The translations under genes and the position numbers were made by a program. A DNA stretch of 64,000 nt, from assembly GCA_025454955.1 (NCBI GenBank), contig JALONL010000028.1, positions 1 through 64,000 on the forward strand, in the 5' to 3' direction. Within the stretch, counting starts at the first letter, position 1. Every line of letters starts with the position of its first letter. Of this stretch, positions 24,869 to 34,404 are shown one piece after another. The notes beneath the pieces were generated by a model. That model was not told the DNA's origin, searched no databases, and saw only the letters and a list, made by a program, of their open reading frames with translations. The DNA comes from Bacteroidia bacterium. GTDB taxonomy: Bacteria; Bacteroidota; Bacteroidia; Palsa-965.

Positions 24869-25705
24869 GTGAGTGAATCTCCCTTCAAAAATCGCCGTTT
24901 GGTTATAGCCACCATGCACGGCAAAGAACAGGTGCTTGCCCCGTTGCTGGAGCAGGCACTTGGTGTACACTGCGAGGTGGTGGAAATAAATACCGATGCT
25001 TTCGGCACTTTTTCGGGCGAGGTGGAACGCACGGGTACGCCGGTGGAAGCCGCATTGCAAAAATGCCGCGCCGCCCTCGAAAAAACCGATGCCGATCTGG
25101 CATTGGCCAGCGAAGGATCTTTCGGGCCGCACCCCATTATTGGCCTTGTGCCGGGCAACGAAGAATGGCTCGTGCTGCTCGACCGCCGAAACAACCGGCA
25201 CATTGTGGCAAAGCACCTTACCACCGAAACCAATTTTACCGGACAGCAGGTAAACTCCTGGCGCGAACTCAGTGAATTTGCGCAGCGCGTGGGCTTTCCC
25301 GCACACGCCCTGCTGCTCAAAAACCGTGAAACCGCCGCCACTGTGTATCACAAAGGCATAGCCACCGAGGCCGCACTGCGCAATGCATTCGACCAATTGG
25401 GCGGCACCGCCTGGGCCGAAACCGATATGCGCGCCATGCACAACCCCACACGCATGAAAGCCATTGCTGCTGCAGCCGGCAAACTCATTGAAAAAATCCT
25501 CTCGCTTTGCCCCGTTTGCCACGAGCCCGGCTTTGCCGCCACCGATGCCATTGAGGGCCTGCCCTGCGAGCTTTGCCGCCGCCCCACACGCGGCACACTT
25601 TTTCTTATTTACACCTGCACCTGCTGCGGCCACCGCGAAGAGCGTATTCCGCCCGGACGCAAGCCGTATCAGGATGCCATGTATTGCGATTATTGCAATC
25701 CGTAA
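24869..25705 (+). CDS. DUF6671-like protein with zinc ribbons
   Basis: A 278-aa protein. The N-terminal two thirds resemble the DUF6671 family (RLVIATMHGKE start, ADLALASEGSFGPHP near residue 85, TDMRAMHNPTRMKAI near residue 195). The last 70 residues carry four CxxC knuckles (CPVC, CELC, CTCC, CDYC), predicting two zinc ribbons. The function of the family is unknown. No ATG is available before the conserved start; GTG 24869 (MSESPFKN) is chosen, and a TTG at 24842 is the alternative. The gene follows the small helical protein in a likely operon divergent from LysR. Confidence 0.75.
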   Translation: MSESPFKNRRLVIATMHGKEQVLAPLLEQALGVHCEVVEINTDAFGTFSGEVERTGTPVEAALQKCRAALEKTDADLALASEGSFGPHPIIGLVPGNEEWLVLLDRRNNRHIVAKHLTTETNFTGQQVNSWRELSEFAQRVGFPAHALLLKNRETAATVYHKGIATEAALRNAFDQLGGTAWAETDMRAMHNPTRMKAIAAAAGKLIEKILSLCPVCHEPGFAATDAIEGLPCELCRRPTRGTLFLIYTCTCCGHREERIPPGRKPYQDAMYCDYCNP

Positions 25706-25734
25706 CGGGTATAAAATGGCGGGATCGAAAATTA

Positions 25735-25856
25735 GGAGCGAAACTAACCCTCTATAAATAACCGCCTGGCTCCAGCTTTCCGCTCCAACTCCTCGGTAGT
25801 TTAGTACATGGTTAAAACATGGTGTACCCTGCGGTGTTTCCGCTACAATCTGGGCT
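25735..25856. repeat. Composite intergenic repeat, copy 2
   Basis: Inverse orientation to copy 1. The module GGAGCGAAACTAACC...CTTTCCGCTCC occupies 25735-25786 and the end module CAATCTGGGCT 25846-25856, with a 59-base core between them that holds an imperfect GTACATG/CATGGTGTAC hairpin. The remainder of the gap, 25857-25988, shows nothing coding. Confidence 0.8.
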
Positions 25857-25988
25857 GGGTAGAAATATCTCCTGTTCATTTAAGTACCAGGAGCAACCCA
25901 GGACCGGGTGATAGCCTCCCCCAATTATTGCAATCCACAACCTTTTGCTATCTTTAAACCTCAACCTCTTGCAAAGCGCACAAACCGT

Positions 25989-27245
25989 ATGCCTTTACAT
26001 TTTCTGTTCACCAAAAAACGGCTGCTCACGGCATTGCTTTGGCTTTGCAGTGTGCCTTTTTTTGCGCAGGGCGATATGCGGTTTTTTGGCACAGCCACCA
26101 AAGGCGGACAGGCCCTGCCGGGTGCCAATGTAAGCGTGCTTATGGATGGCCGTCCGCTGCTCAACCTCACCACCGGTCGAAACGGGAAATTTCGCTTTAC
26201 GGTTGATCTTGGCCACCAGTACCGCATCGACTTTACTTCGCCGGGCTGTGTGCCCATGTATATGGTAATGGATTTGCGTGTGCCCCGCGACAAGGGCTGG
26301 ATTTATCCCGACTACGTATGCGAAATTCCGTTCTTCGTGCCCAACGATCCGCGGGTGCGCACCGAGCAGTTTGCGCAAAAACCTTTTGCCAAAGTAATTT
26401 TCGATGGCAACAAGGGTTTTCACGACGATCCGAAATGGAATTTCACTTCCACGCTTTTTAAAAATCCCGAAGAAGAACGGCAGAAACAATTGCAGCGCGA
26501 AGCCGAAGAACGCGCCCGCATTGAGGAAGAGGAACGCAAACGCAAACAGCTTCTCGAAGAAGAACAACGCGTGCTGGCCGAAGAAGCCAAACGCAAGCAA
26601 CAGGCCACCGCCACTGTTACATCCACGCCCACCGTATCGCCCTCGCTGGCTGCCGAAACCGAGGCGCAACGCCTGGAACGCGAACGCCTCGAAAAAGAAC
26701 AACAGCAGCAGACCAACCAGCAGGTGAAAAAGCAATACGAAAACAACCTGCTCAAACTTGCCGCCGAAAGCGAACGACAAAACAATGTGCAGAAGTTCGA
26801 TAAAATGAAAGGCACGGCCCGCGGCAACTCGGCGGTGCAGGCGCTGCGCGTGGAGTCGGAAGTAAAAGCACAGGCCGAATATGTGCGCGAACAGCAACAG
26901 CAGCAACAACGGCAGCAGCAGGCCAACAAACAGGTAAAAGACGCACAGGTAAAAAAACTCCAGGAAACCGCCGCCAAAGTGCAGCGCGATGCCAATGCCG
27001 CACGACTGAAACCGGTGGCGCAAATGGGCACGTTTCAATACGAACCTTCGCCCACCATTGTGGTGACTTTTGTGGACGATATTTTTTCTGATGTAAAAAC
27101 CACATTGGTAAGCTGGCCCGGAGGAAAGAAAGTAGAATTCAGGGCCGTGATGTACTGGTGGGGGGCTACGTACTACTACCGCGATGGTTTGGAAATTGAT
27201 GAGAAAACATATAAAGATGAACTCACGAAGTACCGCAAGAGTTAG
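25989..27245 (+). CDS. Exported coiled-coil protein with CarboxypepD-regulatory-like domain
   Basis: A 418-aa protein with a signal peptide (residues 1-27, ending PFFAQ). A carboxypeptidase-regulatory-like beta-sandwich spans about residues 30-110 (TKGGQALPGANVSVLMDG, TTGRNGKFRFTVDLG). A long Glu/Arg/Lys/Gln-rich coiled coil covers about residues 155-345, with several poly-Gln stretches, and a C-terminal globular segment of about 70 residues follows. Probably periplasmic. It overlaps the next gene (propeller/SpoIIE protein) by 29 bases, so the two are co-expressed and may work together. Start chosen at the ATG immediately before the signal peptide. Confidence 0.75.
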   Translation: MPLHFLFTKKRLLTALLWLCSVPFFAQGDMRFFGTATKGGQALPGANVSVLMDGRPLLNLTTGRNGKFRFTVDLGHQYRIDFTSPGCVPMYMVMDLRVPRDKGWIYPDYVCEIPFFVPNDPRVRTEQFAQKPFAKVIFDGNKGFHDDPKWNFTSTLFKNPEEERQKQLQREAEERARIEEEERKRKQLLEEEQRVLAEEAKRKQQATATVTSTPTVSPSLAAETEAQRLERERLEKEQQQQTNQQVKKQYENNLLKLAAESERQNNVQKFDKMKGTARGNSAVQALRVESEVKAQAEYVREQQQQQQRQQQANKQVKDAQVKKLQETAAKVQRDANAARLKPVAQMGTFQYEPSPTIVVTFVDDIFSDVKTTLVSWPGGKKVEFRAVMYWWGATYYYRDGLEIDEKTYKDELTKYRKS

Positions 27246-30200
27246 TGTGCTGTTTCTGTTTGTATGTGCTGCGTTTATGCTCAGGGCGCAAACTTCGGGC
27301 TTTATTGCTTACGGCGTGGAGCAGGGGCTGGCACAGGCTCAGGTACAAACAATGGTGCAGGATGGCGAGGGAAATTTGTGGGTGGGCACATTGGCCGGTC
27401 TCTCGAAATACAACGGTCATTCATTTACCAACTATACCCGCCGCGACGGTTTGGCCGAAGATTGGGTAACGGCGGCATACAAAGACAAACGCGGCGATTT
27501 GTGGTTTGGCCATTGGGCCGGTGGTGTAACGCGCTACAATGTGAACCGGAAAAAATTCGAGAGCATGAATCTCGAAGAATACACGCGCTTTCACACCATC
27601 ACCGCCATTACCGAAGACAATAAAGGCTTTCTCTGGATTTCTACCGAAGGCGCTGGCATATACATATACGATGTGGCCAAAAACCAGATGTATGCGCTCG
27701 ACAAGAAAGACGGATTGGCCAGTGCCAATGTGTATGATCTCTGCCTCGATGCCAATTCGAACATGTGGATTGCCACCGATCACGGCATTACCATTTGCGA
27801 TACGAAAGCCGACATCACTTCACCCGGCGCTTATACCGATTTGAATGCGGGCCGTGGTTTTGTGAGCGATTACATCACCTGCTTTGCGCTGCTCAACAAC
27901 GGCCGCGAAATGTGGGTGGGCACAGCCGACAAAGGCGTACTCGTAATGCAGCTTCCGCCCACGTTCATTGCGCGCAATGCGCCCACGCTGCTTACCACCA
28001 TGCGTCGTTTCAGTTCGGCCGACGGAATGGGTGCCGATTTTGTGGAGGCCATTTGCGGCGATAATATGGGCAATGTGTGGGCCGGTACTGCAGGCGGCGG
28101 TGTGGCGCGCATTACGCCGGGAAATTCAAAGGCGCGTTTTTCGGCACTCGATAAAGCGGCGGTGCGAAATTACTCCACGCGAAACGGATTGAGTTATTTC
28201 AACGTGCGGTGTCTGCTGCAGGATCGTGAAGGCAGTGTGTGGATTGGCACCGACGTAGGACTCAATCAGTATCGCGGCGAACGCTTTACACTTTACGACC
28301 GGCAGGATGGCCTGCCCAACGATATTGTGTGGGCCACCTGCACCGACAGGCTCGGCAATGTGTGGTTGGGCACCAACGCCGGGCTGGTGAAAATGAGTTT
28401 TTACACCCTGCCCGACAACAACGACCAGCGTTTCACCTTGCGCACCTACACCACTGCCGACGGCCTCGGCAGCGATGCCGTGCTGGCCATTCACGAAGAT
28501 GCCGCCGGAAATATCTGGGCGGGCACCAACGGCGGTGGCGTAAGCAGACTGGAACCCGGCAGCGAGGCATTCGAAACGTTCAGCATCTCCGACTCGCTTA
28601 CCGGCAATATGGTGTATGCCATCAGTTCAGACCGCAACGGCGATATATGGATTGGCACCCGCAACGGTGCTTCGCGTTTAACGCCCGCCACCAAAGCCCT
28701 GCGCAACTTTACCACCGCCGACGGACTGGGCGGCAACAACGTGTATCGCATTTTCTGCGACAGCCGCGGACAATTGTGGTTTGGTTCGCTGGGCGGCTAT
28801 CTTTCGGTGTACAACGGTTCCACATTTACGCGTTACGATGAGTCGAACGGAATTGTACACCGCTTCATTCTCTGCATCAGCGAAGACAACAACCACCATA
28901 TCTGGTTTGGTGCATACGGCGGCGGGCTGTATGTATATGACGGGCGCACGTTTCGCAACTTCACCCGCAAAAACGGACTTTCCACCGAATCGCCCTACGC
29001 CATTATTGCCGACAAGATGAACAACATCTGGATTGGCAACAGCCGCGGCCTCGACTGTCTCATCTCGCGCGACAGTACATTCTCGTACTACGGCCGCAAC
29101 GAAGGCTTTCCGGGCACCGAAGTAAATCCGAATGCGGTGAGTATGGATAAGGAGGGAAATCTCTGGTTCGGTACAGTAATGGGTGCAGTGCGTTTCAGCC
29201 CGAAAGAAAATTTCCGCAACACCATAGAACCTGTGGTGACTATTTCCGGCCTGCGCATTTTTATGCGCGATCAGGATTTTCCCGAAGAAAACCGTTTCGC
29301 ATACAATCAGAATTACCTCACCTTCATTTTTAACGGAACCAGTTTAACCAGTCCCGAAAAAGTACGCTACCAATACAAGCTCGAAGGTTTCGACAACGAC
29401 TGGTCGCCGGTGCCCACGCACGTAAACGAAGCCACTTACTCCAACCTTCCTCCCGGCGAATACACATTTCTGGTACGCGCCTGCAACAACGACGGGCTTT
29501 GGAACCGCGAACCGGCCCGCTACAAATTCACCATCAAACCACCTTACTGGCAAACTGCACTTTTTTATGGCGGAATGATTTTGCTGGTAGGCTTTCTCAT
29601 TTTCGGATTCGACCGTTTCCGCACCCGCGGTTTGAAAAAGCAGAAAGAAGCACTCGAAGCGCAGGTAAACGACCGCACACTGGAACTCGCGCTGCGCAAC
29701 GACGAACTCGCGCAAAAGAACAAGGAAATCACCGACAGCATTCGCTACGCCAAGCGCCTGCAGGATGCCATGCTCATTCCTGCGTGGCACCTTCGCCGCG
29801 ATTTGCCCGATTCGTTTGTGATGTTTAAGCCCAAAGACATTGTGAGCGGCGATTTCTGGTTCTACCGTAAAAAGAACCAGCGCATACTCATGGCCGCGCT
29901 CGACTGCACAGGCCACGGTGTTCCCGGCGCATTCATGAGCATTATGGCCAACGACCTGCTCGAACAGGCCGTAAGCGGCAACGAACACGAAACACCCGCG
30001 CAACTGCTCGACCGTGTAAACATACTCATGGCCGATAAAATGCGCTACCAGGCCGATGAGCTTCATGTGCGCGAAGGATTCGACATTGCCCTGCTTGCCT
30101 TCGATCTCGACACCCGCGAATTGCAGTATGCAGGTTCGCACAGCCCGCTGCTGCATTTCCGCAACCGGCAAATGACAGAACTGCATCCCGACAAAATTTC

Positions 30201-30483
30201 GGTAGGAAACTGGACCGCCGATAAGCCCGAACATTTCAAACTCCAAACCCTCCAGCTGCAGGCCGGCGATTCGTTTTACATTTTCTCCGATGGCTTCTCC
30301 GACCAGTTTGGCGGGCCGCAGGGCAAGAAGTTTAAAACAAGCCAGTTTAAAGCCCTGCTGCTAAGTGTGCAGGGACTCGAAATGGCCGAACAGGAACGCA
30401 CACTCAGCCGCACCATTGAAAGCTGGCGGGGCGAACTGGAGCAGGTTGATGATATGCTGGTAATCGGGGTTAGGGTTTCGTAG
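27217..30483 (+). CDS. Two-component-like propeller sensor with SpoIIE phosphatase output
   Basis: A 1088-aa membrane receptor with a signal peptide and about fourteen reg_prop propeller repeats (GNLWVGTLAGLSKYNG-type, residues 25-670) forming a periplasmic sensor. A Y_Y_Y domain follows (about 685-765, with YQYKLEGFDNDW), then a membrane helix (about 775-800), a coiled coil, and a C-terminal PP2C-type SpoIIE/RsbU phosphatase domain with SGDFWF, LDCTGHGVPGAFMS and EQVDDMLVIGV metal-binding motifs. Its architecture mirrors hybrid two-component systems, but the kinase is replaced by a phosphatase, which in the family acts on anti-sigma antagonists. Start overlaps the upstream gene; ATG 27199 or 27184 are alternatives. 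Confidence 0.9.
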   Translation: MNSRSTARVSVLFLFVCAAFMLRAQTSGFIAYGVEQGLAQAQVQTMVQDGEGNLWVGTLAGLSKYNGHSFTNYTRRDGLAEDWVTAAYKDKRGDLWFGHWAGGVTRYNVNRKKFESMNLEEYTRFHTITAITEDNKGFLWISTEGAGIYIYDVAKNQMYALDKKDGLASANVYDLCLDANSNMWIATDHGITICDTKADITSPGAYTDLNAGRGFVSDYITCFALLNNGREMWVGTADKGVLVMQLPPTFIARNAPTLLTTMRRFSSADGMGADFVEAICGDNMGNVWAGTAGGGVARITPGNSKARFSALDKAAVRNYSTRNGLSYFNVRCLLQDREGSVWIGTDVGLNQYRGERFTLYDRQDGLPNDIVWATCTDRLGNVWLGTNAGLVKMSFYTLPDNNDQRFTLRTYTTADGLGSDAVLAIHEDAAGNIWAGTNGGGVSRLEPGSEAFETFSISDSLTGNMVYAISSDRNGDIWIGTRNGASRLTPATKALRNFTTADGLGGNNVYRIFCDSRGQLWFGSLGGYLSVYNGSTFTRYDESNGIVHRFILCISEDNNHHIWFGAYGGGLYVYDGRTFRNFTRKNGLSTESPYAIIADKMNNIWIGNSRGLDCLISRDSTFSYYGRNEGFPGTEVNPNAVSMDKEGNLWFGTVMGAVRFSPKENFRNTIEPVVTISGLRIFMRDQDFPEENRFAYNQNYLTFIFNGTSLTSPEKVRYQYKLEGFDNDWSPVPTHVNEATYSNLPPGEYTFLVRACNNDGLWNREPARYKFTIKPPYWQTALFYGGMILLVGFLIFGFDRFRTRGLKKQKEALEAQVNDRTLELALRNDELAQKNKEITDSIRYAKRLQDAMLIPAWHLRRDLPDSFVMFKPKDIVSGDFWFYRKKNQRILMAALDCTGHGVPGAFMSIMANDLLEQAVSGNEHETPAQLLDRVNILMADKMRYQADELHVREGFDIALLAFDLDTRELQYAGSHSPLLHFRNRQMTELHPDKISVGNWTADKPEHFKLQTLQLQAGDSFYIFSDGFSDQFGGPQGKKFKTSQFKALLLSVQGLEMAEQERTLSRTIESWRGELEQVDDMLVIGVRVS

Positions 30484-30484
30484 T

Positions 30485-31051
30485 TTACTTCTTTTCCTTT
30501 CGTGCCTTGCGTTCGCGATAGCGCTTCATAAACAGATAGCCCAAAAAGCACAGCAGGGCCTCAATCATTACGCAGGTAAGTATAAAAAGTGTGCGCGAGT
30601 TTTCGTGCTTGTCGTGCAGTTCCTCAAACGTAAAGTATTCGAGATTCCGGGGTACGTTATTGGTTTTTTTCAACGTGGCCAGATTTATTTCAAAGCTGCC
30701 GCTGTCGCGGTTATTGCTTTTGAAATAAAGGTGATTGTTGCTGAAATTGAATTCCCCGTTGGTGAAAAATATTTCCGGATCGGGATACATATTTTTCACC
30801 GAGTTCAGGTAGCAGCCCGATTCGCCGTCAATAAGTTCGTAGGGATATACCAGCGGAACCCGTTGTTCATCGTATCCCGGACGTTTGTAGGCATAGCTCG
30901 AAAATTCGATATAACCCAGACATACTGCGGCTACAATGAAAATCAAAAAAGTAAAGGTGAAATTGTTTAATATCTTTATCCACAGCAGCAAAAAAACGAT
31001 TTGAATAATGAGCAGAAAAAATATTTCAATCGTGTAAAGTGTGGTTTCCAT
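30485..31051 (-). CDS. Hypothetical membrane protein, 188 aa
   Basis: Two N-terminal hydrophobic helices (FFLLIIQIVFLLLWIKIL and FLIFIVAAVCLGYI), a soluble middle region of about 90 residues rich in Tyr and Asn, and a C-terminal helix (TLFILTCVMIEALLCFLGYLF) followed by a very basic tail. No family recognised. It ends one base from the convergent phosphatase gene. Slightly AT-rich compared with its neighbours. Confidence 0.65.
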   Translation of the reverse strand: METTLYTIEIFFLLIIQIVFLLLWIKILNNFTFTFLIFIVAAVCLGYIEFSSYAYKRPGYDEQRVPLVYPYELIDGESGCYLNSVKNMYPDPEIFFTNGEFNFSNNHLYFKSNNRDSGSFEINLATLKKTNNVPRNLEYFTFEELHDKHENSRTLFILTCVMIEALLCFLGYLFMKRYRERKARKEKK

Positions 31052-31081
31052 AATTTCGGCGTCTGTCGGGAGTGGGCCGGT

Positions 31082-32296
31082 TTATTCTTCGCTTACCCAC
31101 TGTGTTTCCCGTTTTATCAAAGGTAGTTCTTTCCAGTTCACCATTTTTGCACGGATTTCTTCTGGGGTGGAATTGTTTTTAAGGAAAAGGGTATCGTAAT
31201 GAAATTCGTAATTCCACACGCTGTGCAGGTGTTGGGCGCGTTGCAAATGGAGCTGGTGCAGCATGGTATCGTACACTAACGTGTGATCAATCATTTGCTC
31301 GTTGTTCATCTGAAAAATAAGATGACCCCTGCGGTGAACGAAAATACGGCGTATGCTCTGGCCATTGCCGTGGAGTGGTAAAACCAGTTCGTTGTTTTCG
31401 TTTATCTGCAACGTTACTTCGTAGGCCCCGTGCAGGAGCGGGCGGCTTACTTCATCGTCGTTAAAACCATTGTAGCGCACAAAGGCGTAAAGCGATTCGC
31501 AGAGGAAGAGTGCAATCAGGAGTGTTTTGAGAGCCAAACGCCATTTACCGCCAAGTTTGGGAAACAACGCCGGTGCGGTATGCGGCTGCACAGCCTGCTG
31601 TCTGAAAAAAAGCGTGCCCAATTGCCGCGCCGCAGGCCAGGCCACAATTACAGCCAGCAGCAGCAAAAACAACGAAAGCAATTTTACCGACACATCGAAC
31701 CCAAAATTAATGAGCGAAACGTGCAGCATTACACCCACCGCCAGCAATCCGCCCAAACCCCGTGTGCGGCCAAACAGCAGCAGCAAGGCCGCCAGCACTT
31801 CCACCAGCCCCGTAAAAAACGAATAACTCCACGAGGTGCCGGCCGTGCTCCAGAAAAGCAAATCGGGCTGTAGCTGCCCAAGCGGGCTGTAAAGCGTATT
31901 GGGCTCAGGCAAATAAAACTGGTGCTTGAATACTTTGTCGAAGCCGTAAATAAGCAGCAACAGGGCCAGGTAATATGCACTGAAACTCCGCAGCCATACC
32001 AGCTCGCGTTCCGGATTGCGGTTTACCAAAGTCCACACCGCCGCGCCAATTATACTGCACACCGCGGTGAGCAGCGTAAGCACATACATTCCGGCGCTGT
32101 CTGATCCGAGAAAGGCTTCGTAATTTTCGGGAAGCAGCCCCAGCATTTTCCCGAATGCTTCGGTGGCCGCGGCTGTAAAGGGCAAAAGCAAACTGCCTGT
32201 ATCGGGCAGGAGCGAAAAGGGAAAAGGCAGCAACAGCACAAACAGCACCACAAACAACAGCAAAGCGCGGTATGCGGCGGCGTGTAGTGTTTTCAT
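31082..32296 (-). CDS. DoxX-like integral membrane protein, 404 aa
   Basis: The N-terminal 270 residues contain about seven membrane helices, including YGFDKVFKHQFYLPEPN and a following FFTGLVEVLAALLLLFGRTRG segment that resemble the DoxX/DoxD-like fold. The last 130 residues are a soluble domain of beta character. The reaction is unknown. Start placed at the ATG giving MKTLHAAAY, which overlaps the upstream gene's stop by one base (TAATG), so the two are translationally coupled. An earlier ATG would add ten residues. Confidence 0.72.
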   Translation of the reverse strand: MKTLHAAAYRALLLFVVLFVLLLPFPFSLLPDTGSLLLPFTAAATEAFGKMLGLLPENYEAFLGSDSAGMYVLTLLTAVCSIIGAAVWTLVNRNPERELVWLRSFSAYYLALLLLIYGFDKVFKHQFYLPEPNTLYSPLGQLQPDLLFWSTAGTSWSYSFFTGLVEVLAALLLLFGRTRGLGGLLAVGVMLHVSLINFGFDVSVKLLSLFLLLLAVIVAWPAARQLGTLFFRQQAVQPHTAPALFPKLGGKWRLALKTLLIALFLCESLYAFVRYNGFNDDEVSRPLLHGAYEVTLQINENNELVLPLHGNGQSIRRIFVHRRGHLIFQMNNEQMIDHTLVYDTMLHQLHLQRAQHLHSVWNYEFHYDTLFLKNNSTPEEIRAKMVNWKELPLIKRETQWVSEE

Positions 32297-32745
32297 TACG
32301 CGGCAGTGTGGCGTTTGTGTTGCCACCAGCCCAATCCGGCTGCGGCGGCCACGGTGAAAGCGATGAGCATAAACAGCGAAGACTTTTCGCCGGCTTTGGC
32401 CATTTTAAGTATTCCGGCATTTACCGTCTTTTTTTCAAAACCCACGAGTTTGGTATTGGGGTAAATTTTCTTCAAACTGTCAAGCGAAATTTTCGGGTCG
32501 TTGGCAATTACGTGGCGGTGAACAACGTGACTGCCCATGTTAGTGTATTGCACCACGGTAGTGTCGTTCACAAACACAATACTGTCTATACGGAAGCGAA
32601 TTACGTGAGTAGATGGAATGCCCGGAATATGCGAAGGCTTTTGCGGCTGTACCGTGCCATTGTGGCTCAGTGCCGAAATGCGTTCTGTTTGCGCCTGCAT
32701 GGCCAGCGCAAACATCAGCGTAAGAAGTAACAGTGAAACGCGCAT
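32296..32745 (-). CDS. Small exported protein, tandem duplicate A, 149 aa
   Basis: A signal peptide (residues 1-18, ending AMQAQ), a periplasmic region of about 100 residues and a C-terminal membrane helix (SSLFMLIAFTVAAAAGLGWWQ) with a short basic tail. It is nearly identical to the next gene upstream (32799-33245), and most of the difference is a short segment after SHIPG. Both share the HVIANDPKISLDSLKKIYP block. No family recognised. Translationally coupled to the DoxX-like gene. Confidence 0.8.
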   Translation of the reverse strand: MRVSLLLLTLMFALAMQAQTERISALSHNGTVQPQKPSHIPGIPSTHVIRFRIDSIVFVNDTTVVQYTNMGSHVVHRHVIANDPKISLDSLKKIYPNTKLVGFEKKTVNAGILKMAKAGEKSSLFMLIAFTVAAAAGLGWWQHKRHTAA

Positions 32746-32798
32746 GGGAGTGGGTTTTTAGAACGTGAATGCGTGCGGAGTCAGAACTGAGCAGTTAT

Positions 32799-33245
32799 TT
32801 AGTGCTGCTGTGCAATACGGCGTTTGTGCTGCCACCAGCCCAATCCGGCTGCGGCGGCCACTGTGAAAGCGATGAGCATAAACAGCGAAGATTTTTCTCC
32901 GGCTTTGGCCATTTTAATTACTCCGGCATGTACCGTCTTTTTTTCAAAGCCAACCAGTTTGGTGCCCGGGTAAATTTTCTTCAAACTGTCGAGCGAAATT
33001 TTCGGGTCGTTGGCAATTACATGGCGGTGAACAACGTGGCCGCCCATGTTGGTGTATTGCATCACGGTAGAGTCGTTCACAAACACAATACTGTCTATCA
33101 CGAAGTAAATGGGAGGATCGCCGGGAATATGCGTGGGTTTTTGCGGCTGCACCGTGCCGTTGTGGCTGAGTGCCGAAATGCGTTCGGTTTGTGCCTGAGA
33201 GGCCAGCGCAAACAGCAAAGTAAGAAGTAACAGTGAAACGCGCAT
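32799..33245 (-). CDS. Small exported protein, tandem duplicate B, 148 aa
   Basis: Paralogue of the gene at 32296-32745 with the same signal peptide, ERISALSHNGTVQPQKP segment, NDPKISLDSLKKIYP block and C-terminal membrane anchor. Near-identity at DNA level, including the 5' end, shows a recent tandem duplication. Copy B is the upstream member. Function unknown; the anchor topology suggests a periplasm-facing accessory subunit of the DoxX-like membrane protein, but this is only inference. Confidence 0.8.
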   Translation of the reverse strand: MRVSLLLLTLLFALASQAQTERISALSHNGTVQPQKPTHIPGDPPIYFVIDSIVFVNDSTVMQYTNMGGHVVHRHVIANDPKISLDSLKKIYPGTKLVGFEKKTVHAGVIKMAKAGEKSSLFMLIAFTVAAAAGLGWWQHKRRIAQQH

Positions 33246-33299
33246 GTGGTGTGGGTTCTAGCACGCAAATGCAGCAAAAATCAGGCCAGAAAGCCGGCT

Positions 33300-34397
33300 T
33301 TAGTCCTGTTTTTCCACTTTTCGCGGTGCAAGCTCCTGGTTCTTTTGCACAGCCTCGTTTTTGTTAGCCAATTGTCCGCAGGCGGCATCAATGTCTTTGC
33401 CCCGGCTTCGGCGCACGTTTACAATTACGTGGTTGTCTTCGAGTACGCGGGTAAACTGGTTGAGTCTTTCGGGCAGGGTTTGTTTAAACTCGCCGTCGTC
33501 AATGGGGTTGTACTCGATGATATTTACTTTGGCGGGCACTTTTTTGCAATAGGCCGCAAGCTCCTTGGCATCCTGTACGGCATCGTTAAAGTCTTTGAAA
33601 ACAATAAACTCGAACGTGACGCGGGTGCCTGTTTTTTCGTAGAAATAGTTGAGTGCTTCGGCCAGCGCATCGAGCGTATTCTGCTCGTTGATGGGCATAA
33701 TTCTGTTGCGCTTAAAGTCGTTGGCCGCGTGCAGCGAAAGGGCAAGATTGAATTTCACTTCATCATCGCCCAGCTTCTTAATCATTTTGGCAATGCCCGC
33801 CGTGGAAACCGTAATGCGCTGCGGCGACATGCCCAGCCCGTCGGGTGCGGTAATGCGTTCAACCGAGTCGAGCGTGTTGCGGTAGTTGAGCAGCGGTTCG
33901 CCCATGCCCATATACACAATATTGGTTAGCGACTGCTGGTAATGCTGCTGCGCCTGCTCTTTAATGAGCGCCACCTGATCGTAAATTTCTTCCGCTTCCA
34001 GATTACGCAAACGTGCCAAACGCCCCGTAGCACAAAACTTGCAAGTTAAACTGCAACCCACCTGCGACGAAATGCAGGCCGTCATGCGTGTTTCGGTAGG
34101 AATGAGCACGCCCTCCACAATATTACCATCGTGCAGCCTGAACGCCGATTTAATGGTACGGTCGCGGCTCACCTGAAACGTATCGACACAAACCGCCGGC
34201 AGCGAAAAATTTGTTTCCAGCAACGTGCGCGTGTCTTTCGAGAGATTGGTCATACCCTCAAAACTCCGCGCCGATTTCTGCCAGAGCCACTCCCAAACCT
34301 GTTTCGCACGAAAAGCCTTCTCGCCGTGTTCGGTGAAAAATGCTTTCAGTTCGTCTTGGGTAAGGGTGCGGATGCTGCGTTTTCCGGTTGTTGTCAT
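33300..34397 (-). CDS. rlmN: 23S rRNA/tRNA adenine C2-methyltransferase RlmN
   Basis: A radical-SAM enzyme that methylates A2503 of 23S rRNA and A37 of some tRNAs. The 365-aa product has the [4Fe-4S] motif CxxxCxxC as Cys115, Cys119 and Cys122 (CSLTCKFC), the GMGEPLLNY motif, the ALSLHAAND segment and a late catalytic cysteine in DIDAACGQL near residue 345. Cys115 lies in the usual SSQVGCSLTC context. A perfect TACCTTTG -7 element seven bases upstream of the ATG predicts a very short leader. Confidence 0.97.
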   Translation of the reverse strand: MTTTGKRSIRTLTQDELKAFFTEHGEKAFRAKQVWEWLWQKSARSFEGMTNLSKDTRTLLETNFSLPAVCVDTFQVSRDRTIKSAFRLHDGNIVEGVLIPTETRMTACISSQVGCSLTCKFCATGRLARLRNLEAEEIYDQVALIKEQAQQHYQQSLTNIVYMGMGEPLLNYRNTLDSVERITAPDGLGMSPQRITVSTAGIAKMIKKLGDDEVKFNLALSLHAANDFKRNRIMPINEQNTLDALAEALNYFYEKTGTRVTFEFIVFKDFNDAVQDAKELAAYCKKVPAKVNIIEYNPIDDGEFKQTLPERLNQFTRVLEDNHVIVNVRRSRGKDIDAACGQLANKNEAVQKNQELAPRKVEKQD

Positions 34398-34404
34398 TGT
34401 GGGA

